Shown here piece by piece: positions 1 to 8,461 of a DNA stretch of 64,000 nucleotides. Position numbers and translations under genes: made by a program. Position 1 is the stretch's first letter, and the number at the start of each line of letters is the position of its first letter. The notes under the pieces are model-generated. The model did not search any database. It was not told the origin of the DNA and was given only the letters and a program-made list of their open reading frames with translations. This DNA is from Bradyrhizobium liaoningense (GTDB taxonomy: Bacteria > Pseudomonadota > Alphaproteobacteria > Rhizobiales > Xanthobacteraceae), in the NCBI RefSeq assembly GCF_018130785.1, contig NZ_JAFCJT010000010.1:161159-225158 (forward strand). The letters are read 5' to 3'.

Positions 1-22
1 TTCTGTCTGTCGGGAGATCAGG

Positions 23-799
23 ATGCAGCGCAATTTTGGGCTTCGCCACATGATCCTAGCAATCGCGCTGGCGCTCGCGCCGGCCCCGGCCTTCGCGATC
101 GACGAAGCGCTGTTGCCGCGCAATCTGTCGCCCTGGGGCATGTTCCTCGGCGCCGACATCATCGTGAAGGTGGTGATGGTGGGGCTCGCCATCGCATCGC
201 TGGTGACGTGGACGGTGTGGCTCGCCAAGAGTATCGAGCTGCGCCGCAAGAGCAAGCTCGCCGTGGAGCGGACGCGTGCGCTCGAAGGCAAGATGAAGTT
301 GGCGGAGGCGGCGGAGCGGACCGGCGATGCGCATGATGCGGTCGCGCAGCTCATCCAGTCCTGCGCGAAGGAGGCGGAGCTCTCCGGCGGCATTGTCGAT
401 GATGGCCTCCAGGAGCGCGTCGCGCTCCGGCTGGAGCGGGTCGAGGCCGCGATGTCGCGCCAGATTGCGCGCGGCACCGGCGTGCTCGCGACCATCGGCG
501 CCACCGCGCCGTTCGTCGGCCTGTTCGGCACGGTCTGGGGTATCATGAATTCCTTCATCGGCATCTCCGAGAGCCACACCACGAGCCTTGCGGTGGTCGC
601 GCCCGGCATCGCCGAGGCGCTGCTTGCGACCGCGCTCGGTCTCGTCGCCGCGATCCCGGCCGTGGTGATCTACAATCAGCTTGTCCGCGGCATCGCCAAT
701 TACCGGGCGCTGCTTGGGGACGCCTCGGCGCAGCTCATGCTGCTGGTCAGCCGGCAGCGCGACAACAGAGAGTTCCGCCTGGCGCGGGCGGCGGAGTAG
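23..799 (+). CDS. exbB: TonB-system proton channel subunit ExbB
   Basis: This is a MotA/TolQ/ExbB-family proton-channel subunit of the inner membrane. With ExbD it converts proton flow into movement of TonB for outer-membrane import. The 258-residue protein has a signal-like hydrophobic N-terminus (about 8-25), one membrane segment near 42-66, and the paired C-terminal segments at about 150-172 (GATAPFVGLFGTVWGIM, the family signature) and 195-222. It starts the exbB-exbD-tonB operon; exbD follows after 3 bases. TolQ is the other possibility, but the tonB gene downstream favours ExbB. The upstream control region is outside the window, so iron regulation cannot be judged. Confidence 0.93.
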   Translation: MQRNFGLRHMILAIALALAPAPAFAIDEALLPRNLSPWGMFLGADIIVKVVMVGLAIASLVTWTVWLAKSIELRRKSKLAVERTRALEGKMKLAEAAERTGDAHDAVAQLIQSCAKEAELSGGIVDDGLQERVALRLERVEAAMSRQIARGTGVLATIGATAPFVGLFGTVWGIMNSFIGISESHTTSLAVVAPGIAEALLATALGLVAAIPAVVIYNQLVRGIANYRALLGDASAQLMLLVSRQRDNREFRLARAAE

Positions 800-802
800 G
801 CC

Positions 803-1249
803 ATGGCTGCCAAGCTCGGCACACGCGGGGGATCGCCGCTGAGGCGCGGCGACCCCGGCGATCTCGATGTCACCCATGAGATCAACGTCACGCCGTTCAT
901 CGACGTGATGCTGGTGCTGCTGATCATCTTCATGGTGGCCGCCCCGCTCGCCACCGTCGACATCGGCGTCGAGCTGCCGGCCACCGCCGCCGAGCCGCAG
1001 CCGCGGCCGGACAAGCCGACCTTCGTGACGGTGAAGCCGGATCTCACGGTGGCCGTCGGCGAGGAGACAATGGCGCGCGACGGCCTCGCCGCTGCGCTCG
1101 CCGTCGCCACTCAAGGCCGCAAGGACGAGCGCATCTATCTGCGCGCCGACAAGGCCGTGAGCTACGGTGACCTGATGGAGGTCATGAACACCTTGCGCAA
1201 TGCCGGCTATCTCAAGGTCGCGCTGGTCGGCCTCGACGGACGCAGCTGA
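803..1249 (+). CDS. exbD: TonB-system subunit ExbD
   Basis: ExbD is a single-pass inner-membrane partner of ExbB with a periplasmic domain that contacts TonB. The protein has 148 residues. After a short cytoplasmic N-terminus comes the motif NVTPFIDVMLVLLIIF, whose Asp34 is the conserved proton-carrying aspartate of the ExbD/TolR family, then a soluble periplasmic part. The stop codon overlaps the tonB start as TGATG, which points to translational coupling. Confidence 0.93.
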   Translation: MAAKLGTRGGSPLRRGDPGDLDVTHEINVTPFIDVMLVLLIIFMVAAPLATVDIGVELPATAAEPQPRPDKPTFVTVKPDLTVAVGEETMARDGLAAALAVATQGRKDERIYLRADKAVSYGDLMEVMNTLRNAGYLKVALVGLDGRS

Positions 1250-2076
1250 TGGCCGCGAACGCCTTTGCCCTGCACGAGTCGCTTGGCGAACGCGAAACCG
1301 CGCGCTGGGGTGTATCGGGCGCGGTGATCGTGACGTTGCATGTTGCCGCCGCGGTGTTGGCGATGAGCTGGATCAGGTCGCAGCCGGAGCAGGGCGTCAC
1401 CGTCCCGGCGATCATGGTCGATATGGCGCCGGTGACCTCGGCACCGCAGTCCACGCAAGAGGATGTCGCGCCCGGGCCGGTGATGCAGGAGGCCGACGCC
1501 TCGCCGCCGGAGCCCGTTAAGCAGCAGGCCGTCGAGGAGACCATCGCGCCGACGCCGCCGCAGGAAAAGCCTGAGGTCGTCGCGCCGCCGGAGCAGAAAT
1601 TGGAGCCGACACCGGCCAAGCCCGAGCCGGCGAAGATCGTGCCGGTCGAGAAACCTGCACCGGCGAAGCCGAAGGTGGTTCGCCCGGAGGCCAAGAAGCC
1701 GTCGGAGGCGCCGCCCGCGCCGCGCACCAGCGCACCGCCACGCGCCGAGCGGGAGGCACCCGCAGCGTCCGCCATGAGCGCGGGCGCGGTCGCGTCGCTG
1801 GTTGCGACCTACAATCAGCGCGTCCGCGCGCATCTGATGCGCCTTCACTCCTATCCGTCCGGCGGCAACGGTCAGCGCGGGCTGGTCCGGGTGAGCTTCA
1901 CGATCGGCCGTAACGGCCAGGTCACGTCCAGCCGCATCGCTTCGTCCGGCGTTGCCGCGTTCGATGCCAAGGCCACGTCGATGATCCACCAGGCCTCGCC
2001 GTTCCCGCCGATCCCGGCGGAGATCAAGAACAGCTCGATGAGCTTTACCGTTCCGGTGGACTTTATCGTGCGGTAG
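1249..2076 (+). CDS. tonB: Energy transducer TonB
   Basis: TonB carries energy from ExbB-ExbD across the periplasm to outer-membrane siderophore, haem or vitamin receptors. The 275-residue protein has one N-terminal membrane anchor (about 22-42), a long Pro/Lys/Glu-rich spacer (about 60-170), and a C-terminal TonB domain (about 185-275) with the typical YNQRVRAHLMRLHSYP start and a final beta strand ending PVDFIVR. It is the last gene of the operon and overlaps exbD by one base. No TonB-dependent receptor is visible nearby, so the substrate is unknown. Confidence 0.92.
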   Translation: MAANAFALHESLGERETARWGVSGAVIVTLHVAAAVLAMSWIRSQPEQGVTVPAIMVDMAPVTSAPQSTQEDVAPGPVMQEADASPPEPVKQQAVEETIAPTPPQEKPEVVAPPEQKLEPTPAKPEPAKIVPVEKPAPAKPKVVRPEAKKPSEAPPAPRTSAPPRAEREAPAASAMSAGAVASLVATYNQRVRAHLMRLHSYPSGGNGQRGLVRVSFTIGRNGQVTSSRIASSGVAAFDAKATSMIHQASPFPPIPAEIKNSSMSFTVPVDFIVR

Positions 2077-2172
2077 CCCTCCGCTGTCATGCCCCGCGAC
2101 CCGGCTACGCCAAGGCTTCGCCGGCGACTCGGTCTAGGGGCGCCGAAGCCTCAGCGGAGGCGGCAAGCGGGG

Positions 2173-2250
2173 CATCCAGTACGCCGGGGCCGCGCGCTCA
2201 ATCACCGGTGCCGCGGCGTACTGGATCGCCCGGTCGAGCCGGGCGATGAC
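2173..2250. repeat. Intergenic palindromic repeat, 'tactggat' family, copy 1
   Basis: The arms ATCCAGTACGCC and GGCGTACTGGAT flank a GC-rich centre and are followed by a small hairpin CGCCCGGTCGAGCCGGGCG and GATGAC. The same modules occur at 38908-39009 in the same combination, so this is a dispersed repeat and not a gene-specific structure. It lies between the convergent tonB and phytase-like genes. Confidence 0.8.
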
Positions 2251-2270
2251 CGTGTTGAGAGAGCGTCGGC

Positions 2271-3626
2271 TTACTTCGCCTTCAGGAAATCCGCGACCTC
2301 GAGCAGCATGAACTCGTCGTCGTCGGCCTTGTTGGGATCGCGGCTGGACGAGAACGGCAGGTTGTTGTCGTTGCCGACGATGATGTGGGTGTCGTCGACG
2401 CGATCGACGTTCTCGATGGTGAAGAACGGGAAGGCGTAGACGCCGTCATTGAGCGGCTTCCGCGCCTTCTTGTCGGGGTCCTGGATCTTCATGAGGTCGA
2501 TATAGCCGATCTTGCGCACAGGCTTGCCGACATTGGCGTCGGTCAGCTCGATCTTGTAGACGCGCTTGAACTTGGCGATGTCGGGGAAGCAGTTCTCGCC
2601 GCGGGTGCCTTGCGGGCAGGCCTTGTCTGCGGTGCCTTCGCCGTTGTCGCGCTCGATGATGAGGCCAGAGGCCTGATCGATCATGTTGAAGTCGCCGATG
2701 GCGTTGCCGTTCTGCTCGAACACATACTGCCAGTAGCGGCCGGTGAATTTTTCGGCGGCGACGTCGAATTCGAGGATGCGGGAGGCTTCCTTGCCGTCGA
2801 CCTTTTCCCAATCCTTCTTGTCGGCGTCCCACAGCGGTCCCTCGAGCAGGCCGTAAAGGAACTTGCCGTCCTTCGAGGACGCAAAGCCCTCATAGCCCTT
2901 GGAGCGACGGAGGTTGACGTTGGTGTAGGTCGCGCCGGGTGCGCCTGGTGTCGCCACGGCCCAGTTGTCCGGCGAGCGCACCGGCTTGCCGTCGGCAACC
3001 GTCTCGAACACGCCGAGAATCTTGCCTGATTTGTCGGCCTTCAGGATGTAAGGGCCGAACTCGTCGCCGATCCAGTAGGTGTCGCCGATGATCTGGAAGC
3101 CCTCGGTGTCGAAGTCGGAGCCGGTCAGGTAGCGCTTCTGGGTGTCCTCATGCACGATGCGGAACGGCACCTTCTTGTCGGGATCGTGCAGAAAGATGGT
3201 TTCCTGGCGCTCGATCTTGCCGCTCGCCCAATCCATCTTGTAGCGGTTCAGGTACAACATCGAATCCGGCGAGTTGGCGCGCGCGCCCATGCCGTTGTCG
3301 GTGATGACCCAGTAGCTGCCGTCGGGCATGTGCTTGATGCCGGAATGGCCCTGCAGCGGCTGGCCCTTGAACGGCAGCGACACGCCGGTCGCCCGCTCAT
3401 AGGACTTGCCCATCACGGTGCCGAGCGCGTCGACGCGCTTGCCGGTGGTGTACTTGCCTGAGGTCTTGAGATCGGCGGGGGCGTCACTCGGCGCGTCGAT
3501 GAACGTCGCGGCCGGCATCACCACGTGGCCGGCGAGCTTCGCCGGGAATTCACCCTCGTTCTGTGCAAGCGCGGTGCTTGCGGTGAGAATGATCGTTGCG
3601 ACGGTGCTGAGAAAAGTCGCGCGCAT
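2271..3626 (-). CDS. Secreted phytase-like esterase domain protein
   Basis: The 451-residue protein has a Sec signal peptide (MRATFLSTVATIILTASTALA) and one large domain resembling the 'esterase-like activity of phytase' family, a predicted beta-propeller. Features typical of that family are HMPDGSYWVITDNGMGAR, FDTEGFQIIGDTYWIGDEFGPY and EGFASSKDGKFLYGLLEGPL. It should act in the periplasm or outside the cell on a phospho- or organic ester, but the substrate cannot be read from the sequence. The start is supported by AGGAGACGCAC before ATG. It is transcribed alone; the ABC operon ends 132 bases upstream. Confidence 0.75.
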   Translation of the reverse strand: MRATFLSTVATIILTASTALAQNEGEFPAKLAGHVVMPAATFIDAPSDAPADLKTSGKYTTGKRVDALGTVMGKSYERATGVSLPFKGQPLQGHSGIKHMPDGSYWVITDNGMGARANSPDSMLYLNRYKMDWASGKIERQETIFLHDPDKKVPFRIVHEDTQKRYLTGSDFDTEGFQIIGDTYWIGDEFGPYILKADKSGKILGVFETVADGKPVRSPDNWAVATPGAPGATYTNVNLRRSKGYEGFASSKDGKFLYGLLEGPLWDADKKDWEKVDGKEASRILEFDVAAEKFTGRYWQYVFEQNGNAIGDFNMIDQASGLIIERDNGEGTADKACPQGTRGENCFPDIAKFKRVYKIELTDANVGKPVRKIGYIDLMKIQDPDKKARKPLNDGVYAFPFFTIENVDRVDDTHIIVGNDNNLPFSSSRDPNKADDDEFMLLEVADFLKAK

Positions 3627-3711
3627 GTGCGTCTCCTGTTAGCGGACGATGCCTTATGCGGATCGCATGTTGCAGTTTTGTGAAACCGGGCGAAACGCCG
3701 CAGGCCGCTTC

Positions 3712-3751
3712 CGTCGCCCTCTCCCGGCTTGCGGGAAGAGGGCGACGAGAG
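3712..3751. repeat. Hairpin repeat downstream of the ABC permease operon
   Basis: CGCCCTCTCCCGG and the nearly complementary GGGAAGAGGGCG form a stem-loop just after the last permease stop codon. There is no T run, so it is a weak terminator candidate. The same 'ctctccc...gggagag' arms recur at 12783-12940 and near 19572. Confidence 0.5.
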
Positions 3752-3758
3752 AGCACGG

Positions 3759-4658
3759 TTACTCCTTTACCGCGCCGGTCAGTGAGGACACGTAATAGTC
3801 CACAAACAGCGAGTAGAAGATCGCAACCGGCAGCGAGCCGAGCAGCGATCCCGCCATCAGCGCGCCCCACTGGTAGACGTCGCCGGTGACGAGCTCGGTC
3901 AGGATCGCGACCGGCACGGTCTTGTTGGCGCCGCTCTGGATGAAGGCGAGCGCGTAGATGAACTCGTTCCAGGACAGCGTGAATGAGAAGATGCCGGCCG
4001 AGATCAGGCCGGGCACCGCCAGCGGCAGCGTGATCCGGCGCAGGATCTGCAGGCGCGTGGCGCCGTCGACCAGCGCGCATTCCTCGAGCTCGTAGGGAAT
4101 CGACTTGAAATAGCCGATCAGCAGCCAGGTGCAGAACGGCACCAGGAAGGTCGGATAGACCAGGATCAGCGCCATCGGTGAGTCGAACAGGCCGAACTGC
4201 ACCACGACGGTTGCGAGCGGGATGAACAGGATCGACGGCGGCACGAGATAGGCGAGATAGATGCCGAGGCCGACATAGGGACTGCCGCGGAAGCGCAGGC
4301 GTTCGATGGCGTAGGCGGCGAGCGTGCTCGCGATCAGCGACAGCGTGGTCGAGCCGATCGCGACCGTCATCGTCGTCCACAGCCAGCGCGGATAGGCGGT
4401 GTTGAACAGCAGGTGCTTGATGTGCGCCAGCGTCGGTGAGGAGATCCAGAACGGATTGTGCTCCTTGTAGTTCATCAGCTCCGCGTTCGGCTTGAACGAC
4501 GTGATCGCCATCCAGTAGAACGGAAACAGCAGGATCAGCACGAAACAGCCGAGCGGCAGGTAGATCATCATCAGCCGCCGCAGCCCGGAATCCCAGGCCA
4601 TGGTGTCGGGCGCCGCCTTCGCGTCGGCCACGGCAGGTTGCGCGACGGTATCAGTCAT
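3759..4658 (-). CDS. Carbohydrate ABC transporter permease (MalG/UgpE type)
   Basis: Inner-membrane permease of a CUT1-type sugar or polyol importer, 299 residues with about six membrane helices. The EAA loop that docks on the ATPase is at 190-210 (YELEECALVDGATRLQILRR), followed by ITLPLAVPGLI. Its start overlaps the end of the partner permease by 8 bases, so the two are co-translated. It is the last gene of the operon and no ATP-binding subunit follows. The substrate is not determinable; the family moves sugars, glycerol-3-phosphate or similar polyols. Confidence 0.88.
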   Translation of the reverse strand: MTDTVAQPAVADAKAAPDTMAWDSGLRRLMMIYLPLGCFVLILLFPFYWMAITSFKPNAELMNYKEHNPFWISSPTLAHIKHLLFNTAYPRWLWTTMTVAIGSTTLSLIASTLAAYAIERLRFRGSPYVGLGIYLAYLVPPSILFIPLATVVVQFGLFDSPMALILVYPTFLVPFCTWLLIGYFKSIPYELEECALVDGATRLQILRRITLPLAVPGLISAGIFSFTLSWNEFIYALAFIQSGANKTVPVAILTELVTGDVYQWGALMAGSLLGSLPVAIFYSLFVDYYVSSLTGAVKE

Positions 4659-5607
4659 TGCTCTCTCCCTGCTGCCATTTGCGGCGCGCCAGGCCGAAAT
4701 AGGAAAACAGCGTCGCGAACACCAGGAACGGGATCATCGACACCGCGATCGCCGCACCTTCGCCGAGCTCGCCGCCGGCGATGCCGCGCTGGAAGGCCAG
4801 CGTCGCCAGCAGATGGGTCGAGTTGCCGGGGCCGCCGCGGGTGATGGCGTAGACCAGCTGGAAGTCGGTGAAGGTGAAGATGATCGAGAAGGTCATGACG
4901 ATGGCGAGGATCGGCATCATCATCGGGAAGGTGATGTAGCGGAAGCGCTGCCACGCGCTGGCGCCGTCGAGCATCGCGGCCTCGTAGAGCGAGGGCGAAA
5001 TGGTCTGCAGGCCCGCCAGCAGCGAGATCGCGACGAAGGGAATGCCGCGCCAGATATTGGCAGCGATCAGCGAGAAGCGCGCCGGCCAGGGCGAGCCGAG
5101 GAAATCGATGTTGCTCGTGCGCCAATGCAGCACGTCCACCAGCAAATAGGAGATGATCGAGAATTGCGGATCGTAGATCCACCAGAACGCCAGCGCCGAA
5201 AGCACCGTCGGCACGATCCATGGCAACAGGATGATCGCCCGCAGCAGGCTCTTGAACGGAAAATGGTTGTTGAGCAGCAGCGCGAGCCAGAAGCCGAGCG
5301 CGAACTTTCCGAAGGTCGCGATCCCGGTGTAGACGACGCTGTAGAACACCGCGTTCCACCACAGCGAGTCCGTGAGCAGGTACTGGAAGTTCTCGAGGCC
5401 GACATAGACGCCCTTGCGGCCGATCGTGGTGTCGGTGAACGCGAGCCAGATGCCGAGGCCGAGCGGATAGGTCAGGAACACCGCGAGCAGTCCGAGCGCG
5501 GGCGCAAGGCACATCGCGATCAGGAACGGCTTGTAGTCGAACAGACGGACAAGCCAGTTTGGCTGCCGGTGGGCGAGGGCGAGAGGGGGAAGTGTGGTCA
5601 CGGACAT
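4651..5607 (-). CDS. Carbohydrate ABC transporter permease (MalF/UgpA type)
   Basis: Partner inner-membrane permease of the same importer, 318 residues with about six helices. It starts with a short cytoplasmic tail and a first helix (FLIAMCLAPALGLLAVFLTY). The EAA loop near residue 215 reads SPSLYEAAMLDGASAWQRFR, followed by ITFPMMMPIL. The gene follows the binding-protein gene after a 119-base gap holding a dispersed repeat, and overlaps the second permease. Confidence 0.88.
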   Translation of the reverse strand: MSVTTLPPLALAHRQPNWLVRLFDYKPFLIAMCLAPALGLLAVFLTYPLGLGIWLAFTDTTIGRKGVYVGLENFQYLLTDSLWWNAVFYSVVYTGIATFGKFALGFWLALLLNNHFPFKSLLRAIILLPWIVPTVLSALAFWWIYDPQFSIISYLLVDVLHWRTSNIDFLGSPWPARFSLIAANIWRGIPFVAISLLAGLQTISPSLYEAAMLDGASAWQRFRYITFPMMMPILAIVMTFSIIFTFTDFQLVYAITRGGPGNSTHLLATLAFQRGIAGGELGEGAAIAVSMIPFLVFATLFSYFGLARRKWQQGESND

Positions 5608-5640
5608 TAGCGTGTTGTCCTGTTCTAGGCTTTCACCACG

Positions 5641-5722
5641 TCGTCATTGCGAGGAGCGAAGCGACGAAGCAATCCAGGTTGTCGCCGCGGGGACGGACTG
5701 GATTGCTTCGCTCGCAATGGCG
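5641..5722. repeat. Dispersed palindromic repeat inside the ABC operon
   Basis: The arms CATTGCGAGGAGCGAAGCGA and TCGCTCGCAATG, with the inner pair GAAGCAATCCAG / CTGGATTGCTTC, form a long imperfect hairpin. This is one of the palindromic repeat types common in Bradyrhizobium genomes. It sits between the binding-protein gene and the permease genes, where a hairpin could stabilise the upstream mRNA. Confidence 0.8.
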
Positions 5723-5726
5723 GTCT

Positions 5727-7070
5727 CTACTTCTGCCGCCGGAAGTACCGCTTGCAGCGCTGCTCGGCTTCCGCGGCTGCGGCCTCCGGCGTAGCAGCGC
5801 CGGTCGCGACCGACGCGCACATCTGGATCAGCACGTAGTCGGCGCTGACGGCGCCGGTCGCCGTCGAGATCGGGCCCCTGTAGCCGTCATAATAGGTGCT
5901 GTTCATGGTGTCCTTGAACAGCTTCACCTTGGGGTCCTGCGACCACACGGCGGCATCGGCATAGGCGGCCAGCGGCTGGGCCCAGTAGCCGGAATTGGCG
6001 TTGAGCCACGGCTCGTACTGGTCCTTTTCCAGCATGTATTGCAGGAAGGCCTTTGCGGCGTTCGGATACTGGCTGTGCTTGAACACCATGGCGTTCAATG
6101 TCAGGCCCGCCATCGGCGAGATCTTGGCCACGCCCTTCGGCAGCAATTGGTGCTCGGTATCGTCGGCGATCGCCTTGGTCGCGGGATCGTTCTTCAGGGA
6201 GAAATACAGCGAGACGCCGTTGGCGCTCAGGGAGATTTCCTGTGAGGCGTAGGCGCGGTTGTTGCTGACGTCGTTCCACGAGGTCGTGCCGGGGATGAAG
6301 GTGGGGTAGAGCTGCTTGACCCAGTTCAGCGCGGCGATCGTCTCCTTGCTGTTGATGATGACGTTGCCCTCTTCGTCGAGCAGGGCGGCGTTGTGTGACC
6401 ACAGTGCCCAGTTCGCAAAACCGTTGCCGTCGCCCTTGGCGTTGCCGAGTGCGAAGCCGGCCGGCTTACCGGCTTTCTGGAGCTTCTGGCAGAGGTCGAC
6501 GATGCCGGCGTGGTCCTCCGGCACCTTGTCGAAGCCGACCGATTGCAGGATCGATTTGCGGTAGATCAGGGGGCCGGCGGTGGCGCCGAACGGCAACCCG
6601 ATCCAGGCGTCGCTCTTGTTCCTCTTGCCGTAGCGCTGCGCCAGCGGCAGCCAGCCGCCATAACGCTTGCCGACATAGTCGGCGACGTCGGTCAGCTCGA
6701 TCAGCTTGTCGATATAGATGTGCGGAGCATCGGAGAAGCCGATGATGATGTCGGGGCCGGCGCCGGAATTGGCTGTTACTGCGGTCTGCTGGTTGATGTC
6801 CTCCCAGCCGACGAAGTCGACCTTGACCTCGACCCCGGTCTCCTTGGTGAATTTGGCTGCGTTGGCGCGGAACACGTCTTCGTCGGCCTGGACGAAGCGC
6901 ACCGGCCGCAGCATGCGCAGGGTTGCGCCTTTCTCGATCGGCAGTTTCGGTGCGGGGACGTCCGCGGCCTTGATTGCGGATTGAGCGTGCGCTGCAACAC
7001 CGGTTGCCGCGAGCGCGGTAGCGGACAGGCCCAGAGCCAAGGCATCACGACGCGTGATGTCATTCCTCAT
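5727..7070 (-). CDS. Carbohydrate ABC transporter substrate-binding protein
   Basis: Periplasmic binding protein (family 1, MalE/UgpB-like) of the importer, 447 residues. The N-terminus (MRNDITRRDALALGLS) has a twin-arginine-like motif followed by a hydrophobic stretch and AHA, so Tat export is likely. The mature part shows family landmarks such as FTKETGVEVKVDFVGWEDI and PDIIIGFSD. The chosen start is preceded by GGAGGAACTG, a strong ribosome site; a frame-open extension upstream to 7250 has no such support. It follows the dehydrogenase gene by 86 bases and probably shares its transcript. Confidence 0.87.
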   Translation of the reverse strand: MRNDITRRDALALGLSATALAATGVAAHAQSAIKAADVPAPKLPIEKGATLRMLRPVRFVQADEDVFRANAAKFTKETGVEVKVDFVGWEDINQQTAVTANSGAGPDIIIGFSDAPHIYIDKLIELTDVADYVGKRYGGWLPLAQRYGKRNKSDAWIGLPFGATAGPLIYRKSILQSVGFDKVPEDHAGIVDLCQKLQKAGKPAGFALGNAKGDGNGFANWALWSHNAALLDEEGNVIINSKETIAALNWVKQLYPTFIPGTTSWNDVSNNRAYASQEISLSANGVSLYFSLKNDPATKAIADDTEHQLLPKGVAKISPMAGLTLNAMVFKHSQYPNAAKAFLQYMLEKDQYEPWLNANSGYWAQPLAAYADAAVWSQDPKVKLFKDTMNSTYYDGYRGPISTATGAVSADYVLIQMCASVATGAATPEAAAAEAEQRCKRYFRRQK

Positions 7071-7156
7071 CAGTTCCTCCCTATGATGTCTCCCTTCCCG
7101 GCGTTGATCGCCGGTGAAGGGCCGTTCCGATTCCAGACGCGCTTGGCGCCGGCCGC

Positions 7157-8200
7157 CTAGCTGTTCGGTCCGCGATCCATGCTGACGGGCTGCCAGCGGC
7201 GGAGCGCGGTGCCTTGCAGCACCGACGGATTGACGCAGCTTACCGGCCACATGCCCTGAAGCACCAGTGACAATTCGTAGCCCACGCGGCGCTTGCGCGC
7301 CTCGTCGAACCGTGCCGAGGCCGAGGCGACATGGGCGGTCAGCGTCACGTTCTCCATGCTGAGGATCGGGTTGTTGTGCGACGGCGGTTCCTTCTCCAGC
7401 ACGTCGAGCGCGGCGTGCGCAATCCAGCCCTCCTGGAGCGCCTTGATCAGGCCTTCCTCGTCCACGGTGGCGCCGCGGCCGGTATTGATGAAGACCGAGC
7501 CCTTCTTCATCTGCCGGAAGTGCTTCTCGGTGAGCATGTGATGCACCTCGGGTCGGGCGGGAGCGTGCATCGACACGAAGTCGGATTGCGACAGCACCTC
7601 GTTCAGCGTCGCCGGGATCACGCCGTGGTCGTACATCAGCGTTTCCTGGATGAAGGGATCGTAGGCCATCATGCGCAGGCCGAACGGGGCGGCGCGTTTC
7701 GCAACCGCACGCGCGACGCGGCCGAACGAGATGAAGCCGAGCGTCTGGCCCATCAGCCGCGGGATCTTGAGCAGCGCCGGCCGGCCTTCAGCCCAGCGCC
7801 CGTCGCGCACCATCCGATCCTGCTCGACCAGGCGGCGAAAGCCCGCGAGCAGCAGCATCATGGCGTGGTCGGCGACCTCTTCGATGAAGGTGTCGGGGAT
7901 GTTGGTCACCGGGATTCCACGGGCTGTGGCGGCTTTCACGTCGACGCTGTCGACGCCGACTGAGCCGAGCGTGATGACCTTGCAGCTCTCCAGCGCGTCG
8001 ATGATGTTTTTTGTGATCGGGATGCCCTTGGCGTAGATCGCGTCGGCATTCTTGGCGGCGGCGATGAACTCCGCCTCGTTGGCCGGCGCCTCGACGATCT
8101 CGGCATCGATCGGATCGAGCGCCTCGCGCTCGTAGGAATAATCGCTGCCTGCGACCGTGAAGCTCGCGCCCTTCGGCGTCACCACCCTGTATTTCGGCAT
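7157..8200 (-). CDS. D-2-hydroxyacid dehydrogenase family protein
   Basis: NAD(P)-dependent oxidoreductase of the D-isomer-specific 2-hydroxyacid dehydrogenase family, 347 residues, cytoplasmic. The nucleotide-binding turn at about 154-163 reads LGFISFGRVA, lacking one glycine of the usual GxGxxG. The predicted catalytic residues are Arg242 (INTGRG), Glu269 (DVLEKEP) and His290 (TAHVAS, where TPH is more usual). It is the first gene of the minus-strand operon that continues into the ABC importer, which suggests that it oxidises or reduces a hydroxyacid derived from the imported compound. The substrate is unknown. Confidence 0.82.
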   Translation of the reverse strand: MPKYRVVTPKGASFTVAGSDYSYEREALDPIDAEIVEAPANEAEFIAAAKNADAIYAKGIPITKNIIDALESCKVITLGSVGVDSVDVKAATARGIPVTNIPDTFIEEVADHAMMLLLAGFRRLVEQDRMVRDGRWAEGRPALLKIPRLMGQTLGFISFGRVARAVAKRAAPFGLRMMAYDPFIQETLMYDHGVIPATLNEVLSQSDFVSMHAPARPEVHHMLTEKHFRQMKKGSVFINTGRGATVDEEGLIKALQEGWIAHAALDVLEKEPPSHNNPILSMENVTLTAHVASASARFDEARKRRVGYELSLVLQGMWPVSCVNPSVLQGTALRRWQPVSMDRGPNS

Positions 8201-8461
8201 TTCTTGCTCCCGATTTGGTTTGTCGGTTCTTGTTGCGGGCCCGGCCTTCTTGGCGGGCCTTTGCGTCTTTTACGCGAAATCGACGTGCGCGCGTACAATT
8301 CCCGGTTGCTGTCGCCAAGATAAATTGCCGGATTTGGCGCCATCGTCCGGGCTTCTACGGAGGCACGTAAGTAACTTGCTAAGGGGTCGCACACTAAAAC
8401 TTGATTCAATTTCGATCGATTCACTCGCGTGCCCGTATTCCTTTTTCTCCGGAGCCATCCC

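Noticed and set aside
56..1114. Long minus-strand frame across exbB/exbD
   Set aside because: High-GC shadow; the translation is Arg/His/Gly-rich and without motifs, while the plus strand has ExbB and ExbD.
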